IMG/VR virus record: IMGVR_UViG_3300020183_000117
Location: 1-51,427 of that record
Source of the DNA: a virus
Reading direction: 5' to 3' (one strand)
DNA length: 51,427 nt
Made by a program: the position numbers and the translations under genes. The notes under the pieces are model-generated. The model did not search any database and had not been told where the DNA came from. It saw only the letters and a list, made by a program, of their open reading frames with translations. Below, one piece after another: positions 33,227-42,307 of the stretch (positions are counted from its first letter, which is position 1; the number at the start of each line of letters is the position of its first letter).

Positions 33227-33475
33227 ATGTTCACCATAATGGATTTTTTTCCATCACACACACAGAACAAGGCCTATGATGTCTATCCGGCCATAGGAAA
33301 CAACAGCAATTTCAATCCCAACGCAGGCAATTTCCAGGAATATACATACGAGCTGGAGTGGATGGAATGCCATTGGAACCATGTGTACAAATGCATCGAC
33401 ATGGTGACTGCCTATTGGTACCCATGGATAGATCGGAACGCCCTGCACCAAATGTATCCGGACCTATACAATTAG
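33227..33475 (+). CDS. Small aromatic-rich hypothetical protein
   Basis: An 82-aa protein unusually rich in Trp, Tyr and His (YTYELEWMECHWNHVYK, TAYWYPWIDRNALHQMY). Preceded by GAGGT at good spacing. Its end overlaps the convergent Nudix gene by 12 bases. No family recognised. Confidence 0.5.
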   Translation: MFTIMDFFPSHTQNKAYDVYPAIGNNSNFNPNAGNFQEYTYELEWMECHWNHVYKCIDMVTAYWYPWIDRNALHQMYPDLYN

Positions 33476-33892
33476 ATCTAAAATAGTCTGCAATTTGCCT
33501 TTTATAGATTTATTATTGAGGGTGTTCCTGAGACCAGCATGTAAGTTTTTTGGCCAGCACTCGAACGCACACCACGCATATGAGCTGTGTTCACCGTTGA
33601 GTTTTGGTAAAAATTCTTCGCTCACACAGATCACATAGGTGTTGAAAAAAAATTTTTGATCGTTGCTGGTGAACAGCTCCAATGGTATGACTTTTTTGAA
33701 GGCTCCTGTGTAGCCAATCTCCTCGTGTATCTCTCTTTTCAAGCCCTCGAAAGCGCTCTCAGTGTATTTGTTCCTGCCACCAACCAATGCCCACATGCCA
33801 CGGGTTTTTTCATCATTGCGTTGCAGGAATAAAAATCTTTTGGTATTCACCGCGTAGAATAACGCTCCAGAACAAATTATATTTGTTTGCAT
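33464..33892 (-). CDS. Nudix hydrolase
   Basis: A 142-aa enzyme that would hydrolyse a nucleoside diphosphate linked to another moiety. The Nudix box G-x5-E-x7-REUxEExG is complete: G39, E45, R53-E54, E57-E58, G60 (GGRNKYTESAFEGLKREI, then HEEIGY). Substrate cannot be told; T4-like phages carry Nudix enzymes acting on ADP-ribose or dinucleotides. It is the last gene of the minus-strand gp14-like/gp15 neck operon (7-base gap after gp15), an odd place for a metabolic gene. Confidence 0.85.
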   Translation of the reverse strand: MQTNIICSGALFYAVNTKRFLFLQRNDEKTRGMWALVGGRNKYTESAFEGLKREIHEEIGYTGAFKKVIPLELFTSNDQKFFFNTYVICVSEEFLPKLNGEHSSYAWCAFECWPKNLHAGLRNTLNNKSIKGKLQTILDLIV

Positions 33893-33899
33893 TTATAAA

Positions 33900-35285
33900 T
33901 TATAGCACAAGCGTCCACTTACCTGCAATATAGATCCCTTCGTAGCTCTTTACCCAGTTTGTGCCGTTGTATTTGTATTGAATTCCAGTATTGAGATTGG
34001 TGACATATTCTACTGTGGAATCAAAATCAGCCGCTGCCCATACCACGCTCCATGTGTTAGTTGAGCTGTTGTATTGTACTATATCATTGGCCTGGGCATC
34101 CAAATTTCCTGGCCAATATTGTGTGCTGTCCCCAATGTCCTGTGTAATAAGGAATCTTGTGCCATTGGCTGGAGTAGCACTCGCATCAAATGTTAATGGA
34201 TTTATAATTTTATTAACAGAAGCTATTGTATTGGCGGGTATGGTATCAGAATCAATATTAAACAATAAAATGCTCTCATCCAGCGGAGACGCTGATATAG
34301 TGCCCACAACTTCATTGCCGTTATCTTGTGTCAACTTCACTTGGCTCAATCCATTAGTGATTTTTCCATATTGATTTAATAATATATTCCAATTAATTGG
34401 GGGACCAAATGTCTCGAAAGGATCTAGCGTTGTTGCTTCTCTCGCCCCTGTATAGAAACCATCCCCGCCCGAGCTTACATTTATGCCCGTGCTGCCCAAT
34501 ATTCTCAATTGGTTGCCGGTCAATAATAGAGCATAATTATTTGGAGTCACATAAGATTTTGATATTAATGTTCCGTCAATCAATCCTTTGGTGATGCCTC
34601 CATCGTCGTCATAGATGCTCATAATGATCTTTTGTATCACTCCCAATTTGGAAACTTTGACGGGAGGAGATAACCAAATAGGCATGCTGAAAGTCATAGA
34701 TGCCACATCAATTTCCACTTCGGCTCCAACAGGAATAGATCTTGAACTGAAATTTATGTCTTTCAATTCGATATAACTCAAGCTGGTCCAGTCGATATAA
34801 TTGTCGCTTTTTTGAATTTCGAAGTCCGGATTGAACAAGTACAGAATTTGTTCTAATATCTGCAATTTCATATCAGTGTTTGTGGTATAAATGTCTGCCT
34901 TCACTGTCAATCTAAATGGGCTGGGCATAACTTTTTCTATGGTGTATCCAGCACCTAAGGCATTATCATATTGTCCAGTGGCCTCATTGTAATTTCTTTC
35001 TTTGAGATGTTGTTTTTCTACGTGATAAGGATTTTGCATTCTATCTCTGTCATATTCAAGCGCTGAGATGTAACAAGCAATCTTGGGAGCAGATTGTAGC
35101 GCATTCTCGCTGTTGTTCCTAATAATGTTGGCCACCTGTCGCGTCATGTCACCATAGGTCACAGGAACCTGTCTCAACTGTACCTGGCCACTTGTGCCCT
35201 TGCCCAACTCAATGGAAAAATTACTCAGCACTCTAATGAACTGAGTCACGAATTTCCTTATCTGACCATCGTAAAAATGAAGCAT
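33900..35285 (-). CDS. gp15: Tail sheath stabiliser / tail completion protein gp15
   Basis: Caps the finished tail and joins it to the neck. Residues 5-175 follow T4 gp15: IRKFVTQFIRVLSNFSIELG, then QVPVTYGDMTRQVANIIRNN, APKIACYISALEYDRDRMQN, MPSPFRLTVKADIYTTNTD and QILEQILYLFNPDFEI. At 461 aa it is far longer than T4 gp15 (272 aa); the extra C-terminal half holds beta modules ending NTGIQYKYNGTNWVKSYEG then GKWTLVL, like modules in the fibre proteins. The start shares TAATG with the end of the gp14-like gene. Confidence 0.82.
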   Translation of the reverse strand: MLHFYDGQIRKFVTQFIRVLSNFSIELGKGTSGQVQLRQVPVTYGDMTRQVANIIRNNSENALQSAPKIACYISALEYDRDRMQNPYHVEKQHLKERNYNEATGQYDNALGAGYTIEKVMPSPFRLTVKADIYTTNTDMKLQILEQILYLFNPDFEIQKSDNYIDWTSLSYIELKDINFSSRSIPVGAEVEIDVASMTFSMPIWLSPPVKVSKLGVIQKIIMSIYDDDGGITKGLIDGTLISKSYVTPNNYALLLTGNQLRILGSTGINVSSGGDGFYTGAREATTLDPFETFGPPINWNILLNQYGKITNGLSQVKLTQDNGNEVVGTISASPLDESILLFNIDSDTIPANTIASVNKIINPLTFDASATPANGTRFLITQDIGDSTQYWPGNLDAQANDIVQYNSSTNTWSVVWAAADFDSTVEYVTNLNTGIQYKYNGTNWVKSYEGIYIAGKWTLVL

Positions 35286-36454
35286 TAATTATCCGCCTTG
35301 GGTTTCAGAGCATCTGTCAATGATTGTCTCTGCTCAACTGTCAAGCCATTGATCGTAGCAGTGCTGCTGTTGTTAATGAAACCAGTTTTAAATGTGTTTC
35401 TAGCATTGGTATTGGTAGTGGTCAATCTCACAGCATCTTCTACCTTGATCCATCGCACCCCATCGAAACGGAACAATCTATTAGGCAAAAAATCCAATCT
35501 CAAGAAATAATCACCCTTGTTGACATTGGATGTTGGGAAGCTGGTTCCCGCTCCAGCAACATAACCATTGGGTGGAATGCCATCGCCGTTGTAATAAAAA
35601 CCATAATGGCTGCTGGCCGGAGTATCCAGCACAGCATTAATTGGCTGATTAGACGAGATTGATGCATTGGAATTTATACCGTCCAGCCTTACGTTGCCTC
35701 TCTCATCTATAGGAGTCACATAAAATTGCTTGTAATTGAACCCAGATTTTGGGGCATCCGCTTCGGCCTGATTTATGATCGCATCATTAATTTCTCTTTC
35801 TTTATTATAAGTGCTCATATAGCTGGCAAGTGATCCGGCGGTGGTAGCATCACCTATGATATCACGGAATTCTTGACTGTCCACCAGCGTTTTTAATTTT
35901 AGTCTCAATAGGTGTGGCCAATAAGTTGGAGAAAATCCTTCTGCTGATCTGTTCACGTCTTCGACAACATAGAATCTTTTCAGTGCAATGGGAATGCTGG
36001 CGTCTAGACTGTAATCATCTTTCAAATGCGGGAATTCTATAACATCTCCGCTCATGGGCTTCCTGCCCAATCTTTCAACCACATCATTCAGATGCACAGT
36101 TAAGAATAGGGTGTCGTTTTGCAGAAACATGCCGAATTGGCTGAGATTGAAATCTGTGTCCTGCACGTTATAGATACCTCTCACTACATATACGTCTTTG
36201 TCATATTTTCTATCTCTATTTTCTAAAAATAACAAATCTTGTATAGTTCTTTCATTCAAGTTACTGCCACTGTAATGAGGTTGTGTGGGGCTAGCATCAC
36301 CGTCCTTGGTGCCTTCTTCTCCTTGATCATATATTCCAACGTATTTGTGTAGAAAAACATCAGTTCCTCCCACCTGGAACATCTCATTTATATTGCGATC
36401 AAAAAACTTATAATCGTTGCCTTTTTCTGGCTTGTATATTGATAAACGTGGCAT
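35285..36454 (-). CDS. gp14: Neck protein, gp14-like
   Basis: A 389-aa protein. The opening MPRLSIYKPEKGNDYKFF then MFQVGGTDVFLHKYVG, and the middle LSQFGMFLQNDTLFLTVHLN, KPMSGDVIEFPH and ALKRFYVVEDVN, parallel T4 gp14 in order and spacing (MRGVECYYVPRE; SNFGMQVQDEVTLSI; PKEGDLIYFP). Context agrees: next to gp15 and divergent from gp13. A C-terminal module (GDYFLRLDFLPNRLFRFDGV then RWIKVED) recurs in marine phage virion proteins. The start at 36454 is chosen over 36487 because the late box CATAAATA (36463-36470) lies between them. Confidence 0.55.
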   Translation of the reverse strand: MPRLSIYKPEKGNDYKFFDRNINEMFQVGGTDVFLHKYVGIYDQGEEGTKDGDASPTQPHYSGSNLNERTIQDLLFLENRDRKYDKDVYVVRGIYNVQDTDFNLSQFGMFLQNDTLFLTVHLNDVVERLGRKPMSGDVIEFPHLKDDYSLDASIPIALKRFYVVEDVNRSAEGFSPTYWPHLLRLKLKTLVDSQEFRDIIGDATTAGSLASYMSTYNKEREINDAIINQAEADAPKSGFNYKQFYVTPIDERGNVRLDGINSNASISSNQPINAVLDTPASSHYGFYYNGDGIPPNGYVAGAGTSFPTSNVNKGDYFLRLDFLPNRLFRFDGVRWIKVEDAVRLTTTNTNARNTFKTGFINNSSTATINGLTVEQRQSLTDALKPKADN

Positions 36455-36462
36455 ACTAACCA

Positions 36463-36470
36463 TATTTATG
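36463..36470 (-). promoter_or_regulatory. Late promoter CATAAATA
   Basis: Minus-strand box, 8-base gap to the ATG at 36454. Back-to-back with the plus-strand box for gp13. Confidence 0.55.
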
Positions 36471-36484
36471 GAAAAGCATCTAGC

Positions 36485-36492
36485 CATAAATA
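36485..36492 (+). promoter_or_regulatory. Late promoter CATAAATA abutting the ATG
   Basis: 5-base gap to the gp13 ATG at 36498, so the predicted +1 is the start codon. No ribosome binding site. Confidence 0.6.
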
Positions 36493-36497
36493 TCCAT

Positions 36498-37256
36498 ATG
36501 TCAGAGTTACAAACAGCACAGCAACAAGTTTTTGATTACGTAAAAACCATGCTGGGAGACGGTATGATTGAGGTGGAATTGGACCCAAAACACTATCAAA
36601 TCGCACTGGAAAGAGCAGTGAACAGGTATAGGCAGAGATCCAACAATTCAGTAGAGGAGAGCTATGCCTTTTTGGATCTCATACAAAATCAAAACAAATA
36701 TATCTTGCCAGACGAGATCATCAACGTCAGAGAGATTGGAAGGGCTACAGTGGGGTCACGAGGTGATGGACAGGGAGGCACATTATTCGAACCATTCAAT
36801 CTAGCATACACCAACACCTATCTATTGAGAGCAGGTGCTGTGGGCGGATTGGCCACCTACTATGCTTTCGCATCTTACCAGGAGCTCGTTGGCAAAATGT
36901 TTGGCTCCTTCATTCAATTCCATTATGATAACGCAACTAAAACATTGACAATTACCCAACGCCCACGAGTGGACGGAGAGAGGGTAATTTTGCACACTGA
37001 TAATTTCCGACCAGACATTGTGTTGCTTAACGACATCTACAGTAAACCCTGGATTAGAGATTACACATTGGCGGTGAGCAAGGTTATGCTCGGCGAGGCC
37101 AGAGGCAAGTTTGCCACCATCAACGGCCCACAGGGAGGGACCACCCTCAATGGAGAAACGTTGCGGCAGGATGGCATGGCCATGATGGAGAAACTGGACC
37201 AGGAGATTGCACTGTTTATCGATGGCGGAAAACCAACCAGTTTTATAATTGGTTAA
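36498..37256 (+). CDS. gp13: Neck protein gp13
   Basis: A 252-aa neck protein that binds the portal side of the head completion complex. Similar to gp13 of marine T4-like phages: FDYVKTMLGDGMIEVELDPK, then HYQIALERAVNRYRQRSNNS, LPDEIINVREIGR, FNLAYTNTYLLRAG, and the end PWIRDYTLAVSKVMLGEARG. T4 gp13 is 309 aa. The start is ATG 36498; an upstream TTG at 36417 would read through the divergent promoter region and lacks support. Confidence 0.85.
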   Translation: MSELQTAQQQVFDYVKTMLGDGMIEVELDPKHYQIALERAVNRYRQRSNNSVEESYAFLDLIQNQNKYILPDEIINVREIGRATVGSRGDGQGGTLFEPFNLAYTNTYLLRAGAVGGLATYYAFASYQELVGKMFGSFIQFHYDNATKTLTITQRPRVDGERVILHTDNFRPDIVLLNDIYSKPWIRDYTLAVSKVMLGEARGKFATINGPQGGTTLNGETLRQDGMAMMEKLDQEIALFIDGGKPTSFIIG

Positions 37257-37292
37257 TCCTTTTTATTACCTTTTAATTCTTTAAAACTTCAG

Positions 37293-37300
37293 ATTAAATA
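37293..37300 (+). promoter_or_regulatory. Late-type promoter ATTAAATA
   Basis: 8-base gap to the ATG at 37309. Confidence 0.4.
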
Positions 37301-37308
37301 AATCGCTT

Positions 37309-37485
37309 ATGGCTTATACAGGCATCAAAAATATAAAAGATTTGTCCTTCCAAGAATTAGAAGAGTTGGTCACCGCGTTGGAAAATATGAGTCGCGTGGC
37401 CGATCGATCCGAAATGCGAAAGCAAATATTAAAAACCGTGGAAAAAGTCAAACAAGAGATTGCAAAAAGAATAAAAAAACTATAA
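37309..37485 (+). CDS. Small helical protein
   Basis: A 58-aa protein, MAYTGIKNIKDLSFQELEEL followed by a basic amphipathic helix (RKQILKTVEKVKQEIAKRI). It sits in line between gp13 and gp1, 9 bases before gp1, with a late-type box upstream. The composition and placement make it a likely gene; its function is unknown. Confidence 0.55.
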   Translation: MAYTGIKNIKDLSFQELEELVTALENMSRVADRSEMRKQILKTVEKVKQEIAKRIKKL

Positions 37486-37494
37486 TATAATCCT

Positions 37495-38076
37495 ATGCTG
37501 ATAGGATTGGTAGGCTTAATAGGATCTGGCAAGGACACTGTGGCAGAATGCTTGGTTAGTAATCACGGATTTCAACGAGATAGCTTCGCAAAATCATTAA
37601 AAGATGCTGTGAGCGTGATATTTGGTTGGGATCGAGCACTGCTGGAAGGAGCCACACAGGAGAGTCGCATGTGGAGGGAGAGAGTTGATCCTTATTGGAG
37701 CAACAAACTCAACCAGCCGGTGACCCCTCGATACATTTTACAGTATTGGGGCACAGAAGTGATGCGGGGACATTTCCATGACAGCATCTGGATCGATTCA
37801 TTTATTGCTCGCTACAATGGTGGAAAAATAGTGCTCAGCGACACAAGATTTGTTAATGAGATAGAAACCATCAAGGCATTGAAAGGCAAAGTTGTTCTGA
37901 TCAAAAGAGGCGCCATACCCACAAAAGAGGAAATGCAAGAAAAAACAGTGCATCAAAGTGAGTGGGATTGGATCGGACAAACATTTGATTATGAGATAGA
38001 TAACTCCGGCAGTTTAGCGACGCTAAAAACGCAGGTGGATCATATGATCAATCATCTACTTCTAAATCACCAATAG
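37495..38076 (+). CDS. gp1: Deoxynucleoside monophosphate kinase gp1
   Basis: Phosphorylates dNMPs on the way to dNTPs for phage DNA synthesis. P-loop GLIGSGKDT at residues 7-15, then SFAKSLKDAVSVIFGW (DNMP-binding region of the gp1 family), QYWGTEVMRGHFHDSIW near 82-98, and a lid-like RFVNEIETIKALKGKVVLIK near 117-136. A 193-aa chain; T4 gp1 is 241 aa. It lies within virion genes rather than beside other nucleotide enzymes. The end overlaps the convergent HNH gene by 29 bases. Confidence 0.85.
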   Translation: MLIGLVGLIGSGKDTVAECLVSNHGFQRDSFAKSLKDAVSVIFGWDRALLEGATQESRMWRERVDPYWSNKLNQPVTPRYILQYWGTEVMRGHFHDSIWIDSFIARYNGGKIVLSDTRFVNEIETIKALKGKVVLIKRGAIPTKEEMQEKTVHQSEWDWIGQTFDYEIDNSGSLATLKTQVDHMINHLLLNHQ

Positions 38077-38398
38077 ACCATCCCAATTCTTGGGTACTTT
38101 TTAATCTTTGGCAGTTGGCGCAGATGGTTTTCAAATTATACACACTGGTGTTGTTCCGGTTGCCATCCACATGAAAGACGTCCATTTGCTGTTCATTGAC
38201 TGCTTTGAAAGCGCATAATTCGCAGCGAGCCTTTTTACGGTATCCAGAAAGCAACCAACGAGAAGCACCAGTAACTTTAAGATTTTTTTGTTTACGTATG
38301 CAGGTATCACACTGGCTACGCCAATAGATTTTTTCTTGTTTGCGATAGCCGTAAGCCCTGGGATTACTCATACAAGTTTTACAAAGTGGTCTTTTCAT
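38048..38398 (-). CDS. HNH endonuclease
   Basis: A 116-aa small zinc-binding nuclease. Two Cys pairs near the start (C6/C9, C30/C33) and two later (C59/C62, C93/C96) surround the HNH core FHVDGNRNNTSVYNLKTIC (His76, Asn88). Such genes in T4-like phages are usually free-standing homing endonucleases. The start is set at 38398, five bases from a minus-strand GTAAATA box; the upstream ATG at 38452 would include that box. It lies tail-to-tail with gp1 and upstream of the sheath gene. Confidence 0.75.
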   Translation of the reverse strand: MKRPLCKTCMSNPRAYGYRKQEKIYWRSQCDTCIRKQKNLKVTGASRWLLSGYRKKARCELCAFKAVNEQQMDVFHVDGNRNNTSVYNLKTICANCQRLKSTQELGWSIGDLEVDD

Positions 38399-38403
38399 AG
38401 CAT

Positions 38404-38411
38404 TATTTACG
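38404..38411 (-). promoter_or_regulatory. Late-type promoter with GTAAATA core, abutting the ATG
   Basis: GTAAATA on the minus strand (38404-38410); 5-base gap to the HNH ATG at 38398. Confidence 0.4.
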
Positions 38412-38466
38412 TGCCCTATATAGGCACCAAAAATGACAAGATAACGCCGCAAAAACTATTCACAAC

Positions 38467-38474
38467 GCTAAATA
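38467..38474 (+). promoter_or_regulatory. Late promoter GCTAAATA
   Basis: About 30 bases before the sheath ATG; the leader carries a strong AAGGAG site, unlike the abutting-box genes. Confidence 0.5.
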
Positions 38475-38505
38475 AGTCTAGATATACTTGCAAGGAGACT
38501 AAACA

Positions 38506-41500
38506 ATGGCATTAACATCACCAGGCGTAGAAATACAAGTTTTAGACGAAAGTTTCTACGTTCCAGCAGACGCGTCGTCCACGCCTTTAATAATCATAGC
38601 AACTGCTCAAGACAAATTGAACGGAGCAGGCACAGCCACAGCAGCAGGCACAAAAAGTGCTAATGCAAACACCGTTTATTTGATCTCTTCTCAGAGAGAG
38701 CTGACTGAGACTTTTGGAGATCCAAAATTTTTCACAGATGCATCAAGCAATCCTCGGAATGGTTATGAGTTAAATGAGTATGGTCTACAAGCAGCGTACT
38801 CATTTCTAGGTATTGCCAACAGAGCTTTCGTACTACGAGCCAATGTTGATCTAGGTCAACTGGTGGACTCTACTAGTGCTCCTACATCAGCACCAACCAA
38901 CGGCACCTATTGGTTAGATCTAAATAAAATAGTCCCTGGGATTTTCGAATGGTCGGCAACAGATCAATCATTCACCACAATCACTCCTATCTATATCACA
39001 TCGACCGATAATTTAGTTGGTGGTGTATCTACAGGCATTCCATTAACATCGATTGGCACTGTTGGGCAATATGCTATCAACACCACTCATGTCACAAACA
39101 AGATTTATTTGAAAACAACGTCCAATACCTGGGTGCAAGTGGGCAGTGCAGCGTGGAAAACGGCCATTGGCGCTAATGCAAAATTTTTACAAGCTTCGCA
39201 CATTAATAGACCGTTATGGAAAACTGCAGAAGAAGACAGACCCACTGGGTCAGTGTGGTTCAAATACACCACTCCAAATGCGGGCGCTGACGTAGTAATC
39301 AAAATATACAACTCAGCCACCAAAGCATTCTCGGAAGTGGATGCCCCTTTCTATTCCAACAATCATGCAGCCATCTATGGAATCGATCCTGTTGGTGGAG
39401 GCACTGGCATCACTGCAGGAACACTTTACACCCAATACAACGTCACCGAACAATCATTGCTAGGCGCGTTCGACACAACAGATAGCCTGGCAGATTTCCA
39501 GGTATTCAGATATGAAGGCGGAAAAACCGTTATCATATCTAAAACCGCAGCAGCCACTTTCACAGCAGGTCATTCAATCAAGATCGCTGAATCAATAGTG
39601 GGACAAGCAGCGTTGGAAGAACAATCAGAAACAGTGACACTTGGTGGCACAGCAAACACTGACTTCGTTGCGGCTATCAATGGTGCGGGATTCGTCAACA
39701 TCGTGGCGGAAATTACTAGTGATAATTTTATTAAAATCACACACAACAAAGGTGGAGACTTCAGAATGTTTGACGTGGATTCGGGCACTGCACTTTCAGA
39801 TGCCGGATTCGGCGCTGCGGCTGCTCACAGCTACGGAACCTACACAGCAAATTCAAGCACATTGGTAGACAATTTGTATGACGTCCCAGCTGGTGCTACG
39901 GAAGATTCCACAGCTCCTGCCACAGTGATGGCTTCTAACTGGAAGCGCTTGAGCTACACAGCTTCAGTGACTGCTCCCAGCAACGAACCAGCAGATGGAA
40001 CTTTATGGTACAACTCAGGCACAGACGCTGACATCCTAGTACACAACGGCACAACATTCGTTGGATACAAAAATGGAACCACCGCTTCACAATCAGGTGG
40101 ATCATTGGCAACTACCGACCCCAATGGCCCGCAATTGACAGCAACGAAACCTACCACACAGTCAGATGGTACTGCATTGGTGAACGGTGACTTATGGATT
40201 GACTCCAGTGATACAGAAAACTATCCAAAACTTTACAGATATGACACCACCTTAGCAGATGGTGCAGATTTTGTGTTGATAGACAAAAGTGATCAAACCA
40301 CCGGAGCCGGCATACTATTTGCCGATGCAAGGTGGAACAAGGCGGCAGGAAGAACTGATTCAAACTCAGTGGGCGGAACCGGCGATGCTGGCAGCATCAA
40401 AGATCTTCTGTCTGATAACTTCTTAGATCCTGATGCTCCGGATCCAGCACTGTATCCAAAAGGTATGCTGCTATGGAACACCAGAAGGTCTGGTTTCAAC
40501 GTGAAAGAATATAAAAACAATCACATAACCACTGTCAAATATCCAGGATCTGGATCAAGCGGCAAAGGTAACACAAGATTCAACAGCAACGAGAGCGTGG
40601 CCACATATTTCAAAGATAGATGGGTGACCAAAAACGCCAACAACGCGGATGGCTCAGGCACATTTGGCAGAAAAGCTGTGAGAAAAGTAATTGTACAACA
40701 ATTGAAATCAGAGATCAATACCAACCAGGCCATCAGAGAAGACCAAAGAGGCTTCAACCTCATCGCTTGTCCTGGATATCCAGAATTGATTTCTGAAATG
40801 GTGAATCTAAATGCCGACAGAAACTACACTGGATTCATATTGGGGGACACTCCATTCAGACTGGCCAGCACGGCAACAGCAATCACTAACTGGTCGAACA
40901 ACTCTGCCAACGCCGCAGACAACGGTGAAGATGGCTTGACTACTTCCAGTGAATATATGGGAGTGTTTTATCCATCGGGAAGAACCACAGACAATAAAGG
41001 AAAAATCATCGTGGTTCCACCAAGTCACATGATGCTGAGAGTGTTAGCGAACAATGACAATGTGGGATTCCCATGGTTTGCACCAGCTGGTACTAGAAGA
41101 GGCGTGGTTAACAATGCACAATCTGTAGGATACATTGATGCTACTACAGGGGAATTTCAAACAGTATCCTTGACTGAATCTGTGAGAGACAGCATGCATA
41201 CTGTGAAAATAAATCCAATCACAGCATTCGCAGGAGCCGGCATCGTCAATTTTGGTAACCTGACAAAAGCTGCCGGAAGTTCATCTCTGGATAGAATCAA
41301 CGTTGCAAGATTGACTGTTTTCCTAAGAACACAATTAGACAGAATAGCCCAGCCGTTTATTTTTGAACCCAACGATACCTTGACAAGAAATGAAATCAAA
41401 TCAGCTATCGACTCATTCTTGTTAGAATTGGTGGGTAAGAGAGCTTTATATGACTTCTTAGTAGTATGTGACGAGGGTAACAATACTGCTGCTAGAATAG

Positions 41501-41613
41501 ACAGAAACGAACTGTATGTGGACATAGCGATTGAACCTGTGAAATCGGTAGAGTTCATCTACATACCGTTGAGAATTAAAAACACAGGTGAAATAGCGAA
41601 ACTTGGAGTATAA
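38506..41613 (+). CDS. gp18: Tail sheath protein gp18
   Basis: The contractile sheath subunit. N-terminus SPGVEIQVLDESFYVPADAS, then PLIIIATAQDK and YELNEYGLQAAYSFLGIANR match gp18. The C-terminal part (IAQPFIFEPNDTLTRNEIKS; ending VEFIYIPLRIKNTGEIAKLG) forms the conserved contractile core. At 1035 aa it far exceeds T4 gp18 (659 aa); residues about 128-670 include at least five short modules of the form G-x-LW-...-LYxYDG. These are probably surface-exposed insertions. Strong ribosome site; 3 bases before gp19. Confidence 0.93.
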   Translation: MALTSPGVEIQVLDESFYVPADASSTPLIIIATAQDKLNGAGTATAAGTKSANANTVYLISSQRELTETFGDPKFFTDASSNPRNGYELNEYGLQAAYSFLGIANRAFVLRANVDLGQLVDSTSAPTSAPTNGTYWLDLNKIVPGIFEWSATDQSFTTITPIYITSTDNLVGGVSTGIPLTSIGTVGQYAINTTHVTNKIYLKTTSNTWVQVGSAAWKTAIGANAKFLQASHINRPLWKTAEEDRPTGSVWFKYTTPNAGADVVIKIYNSATKAFSEVDAPFYSNNHAAIYGIDPVGGGTGITAGTLYTQYNVTEQSLLGAFDTTDSLADFQVFRYEGGKTVIISKTAAATFTAGHSIKIAESIVGQAALEEQSETVTLGGTANTDFVAAINGAGFVNIVAEITSDNFIKITHNKGGDFRMFDVDSGTALSDAGFGAAAAHSYGTYTANSSTLVDNLYDVPAGATEDSTAPATVMASNWKRLSYTASVTAPSNEPADGTLWYNSGTDADILVHNGTTFVGYKNGTTASQSGGSLATTDPNGPQLTATKPTTQSDGTALVNGDLWIDSSDTENYPKLYRYDTTLADGADFVLIDKSDQTTGAGILFADARWNKAAGRTDSNSVGGTGDAGSIKDLLSDNFLDPDAPDPALYPKGMLLWNTRRSGFNVKEYKNNHITTVKYPGSGSSGKGNTRFNSNESVATYFKDRWVTKNANNADGSGTFGRKAVRKVIVQQLKSEINTNQAIREDQRGFNLIACPGYPELISEMVNLNADRNYTGFILGDTPFRLASTATAITNWSNNSANAADNGEDGLTTSSEYMGVFYPSGRTTDNKGKIIVVPPSHMMLRVLANNDNVGFPWFAPAGTRRGVVNNAQSVGYIDATTGEFQTVSLTESVRDSMHTVKINPITAFAGAGIVNFGNLTKAAGSSSLDRINVARLTVFLRTQLDRIAQPFIFEPNDTLTRNEIKSAIDSFLLELVGKRALYDFLVVCDEGNNTAARIDRNELYVDIAIEPVKSVEFIYIPLRIKNTGEIAKLGV
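38890..40520 (+). repeat. Insertion region of five display-like modules in the sheath gene
   Basis: Modules start near 38890 (APTNGTYWLDLN), 39235 (DRPTGSVWFKY), 39965 (EPADGTLWYNSG), 40140 (ALVNGDLWIDSSD) and 40420 (YPKGMLLWNTRR). Each has a Gly-x-(L/Y/V)-W start and an aromatic strand 15-25 residues later. They are diverged in DNA. Confidence 0.55.
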
Positions 41614-41616
41614 TAT

Positions 41617-42243
41617 ATGGCAATTTCAACACTAAGCAAATTTACAGTACCTTTGGCAAACGATCAGAGTTCAGCATCACAAGGTTTGTTGATGCCAAAA
41701 CTACAGTATCGTTTCAGAGTGGTTCTCGAGAATTTTGGGGTGTCCACTCCAAGATCAGAAATCACCAAACAAGTAATGGATGTGACACGACCAAACCTAA
41801 CTTTTGATACTGTCACACTAGATGTTTACAACTCTAAAGTATATGCAGCTGGTAAACACACTTGGGAACCGATCGCATTGACATTGAGAGATGACGTCAA
41901 CAATTCAGTTTCGAAATTAGTGGGAGAACAAATTCAGAAACAATTTGATTTCTTTGAGCAAGCCTCTGCAGCTTCTGGTATTGACTACAAATTCACAACT
42001 AGAATTGAAATGCTAGATGGCGGTAATGGTGCTTCCACAGCAGGTATACTAGAAACTTGGGAACTTTATGGTTCCTATGTCGAATCAGTGAATTACAACA
42101 CATTGGCTTACAACACCAGCGATCCAGTGACCATCAGCCTCAACATAAGATACGACAACGCAGTACAAACTCCGCAAGGCACAGGAATCGGCACAAGGGT
42201 GACAAGAACCATAGGCACATTAAGCACAGGCGGCGGTATATAA
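41617..42243 (+). CDS. gp19: Tail tube protein gp19
   Basis: The tube subunit inside the sheath. A 208-aa protein with LQYRFRVVLENFGVSTPRSE, then SKVYAAGKHTWEPIALTLRD and ETWELYGSYVESVNYNTLAY, typical of gp19. T4 gp19 is 163 aa. It follows gp18 by 3 bases and ends in a terminator. Confidence 0.9.
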   Translation: MAISTLSKFTVPLANDQSSASQGLLMPKLQYRFRVVLENFGVSTPRSEITKQVMDVTRPNLTFDTVTLDVYNSKVYAAGKHTWEPIALTLRDDVNNSVSKLVGEQIQKQFDFFEQASAASGIDYKFTTRIEMLDGGNGASTAGILETWELYGSYVESVNYNTLAYNTSDPVTISLNIRYDNAVQTPQGTGIGTRVTRTIGTLSTGGGI

Positions 42244-42269
42244 TAGAACATTTGCATTTATAGCAAAAG

Positions 42270-42294
42270 AAGCGCCTTTAACGGCGCTTTTTTT
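42270..42294 (+). terminator. Rho-independent terminator after the sheath-tube operon
   Basis: AAGCGCC-TTTAAC-GGCGCTT with a T-run. The next promoter begins only six bases later. Confidence 0.9.
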
Positions 42295-42299
42295 GTGAC

Positions 42300-42307
42300 T
42301 ATAAATA
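42300..42307 (+). promoter_or_regulatory. Late promoter TATAAATA abutting the ATG
   Basis: Exact late octamer with a 5-base gap to the ATG at 42313; predicted +1 is the A of the start codon. The clearest leaderless case in the window. Confidence 0.8.

Noticed and set aside
36417-36497. Upstream start for gp13
   Set aside because: It would run through both divergent late boxes; ATG 36498 begins the conserved sequence.
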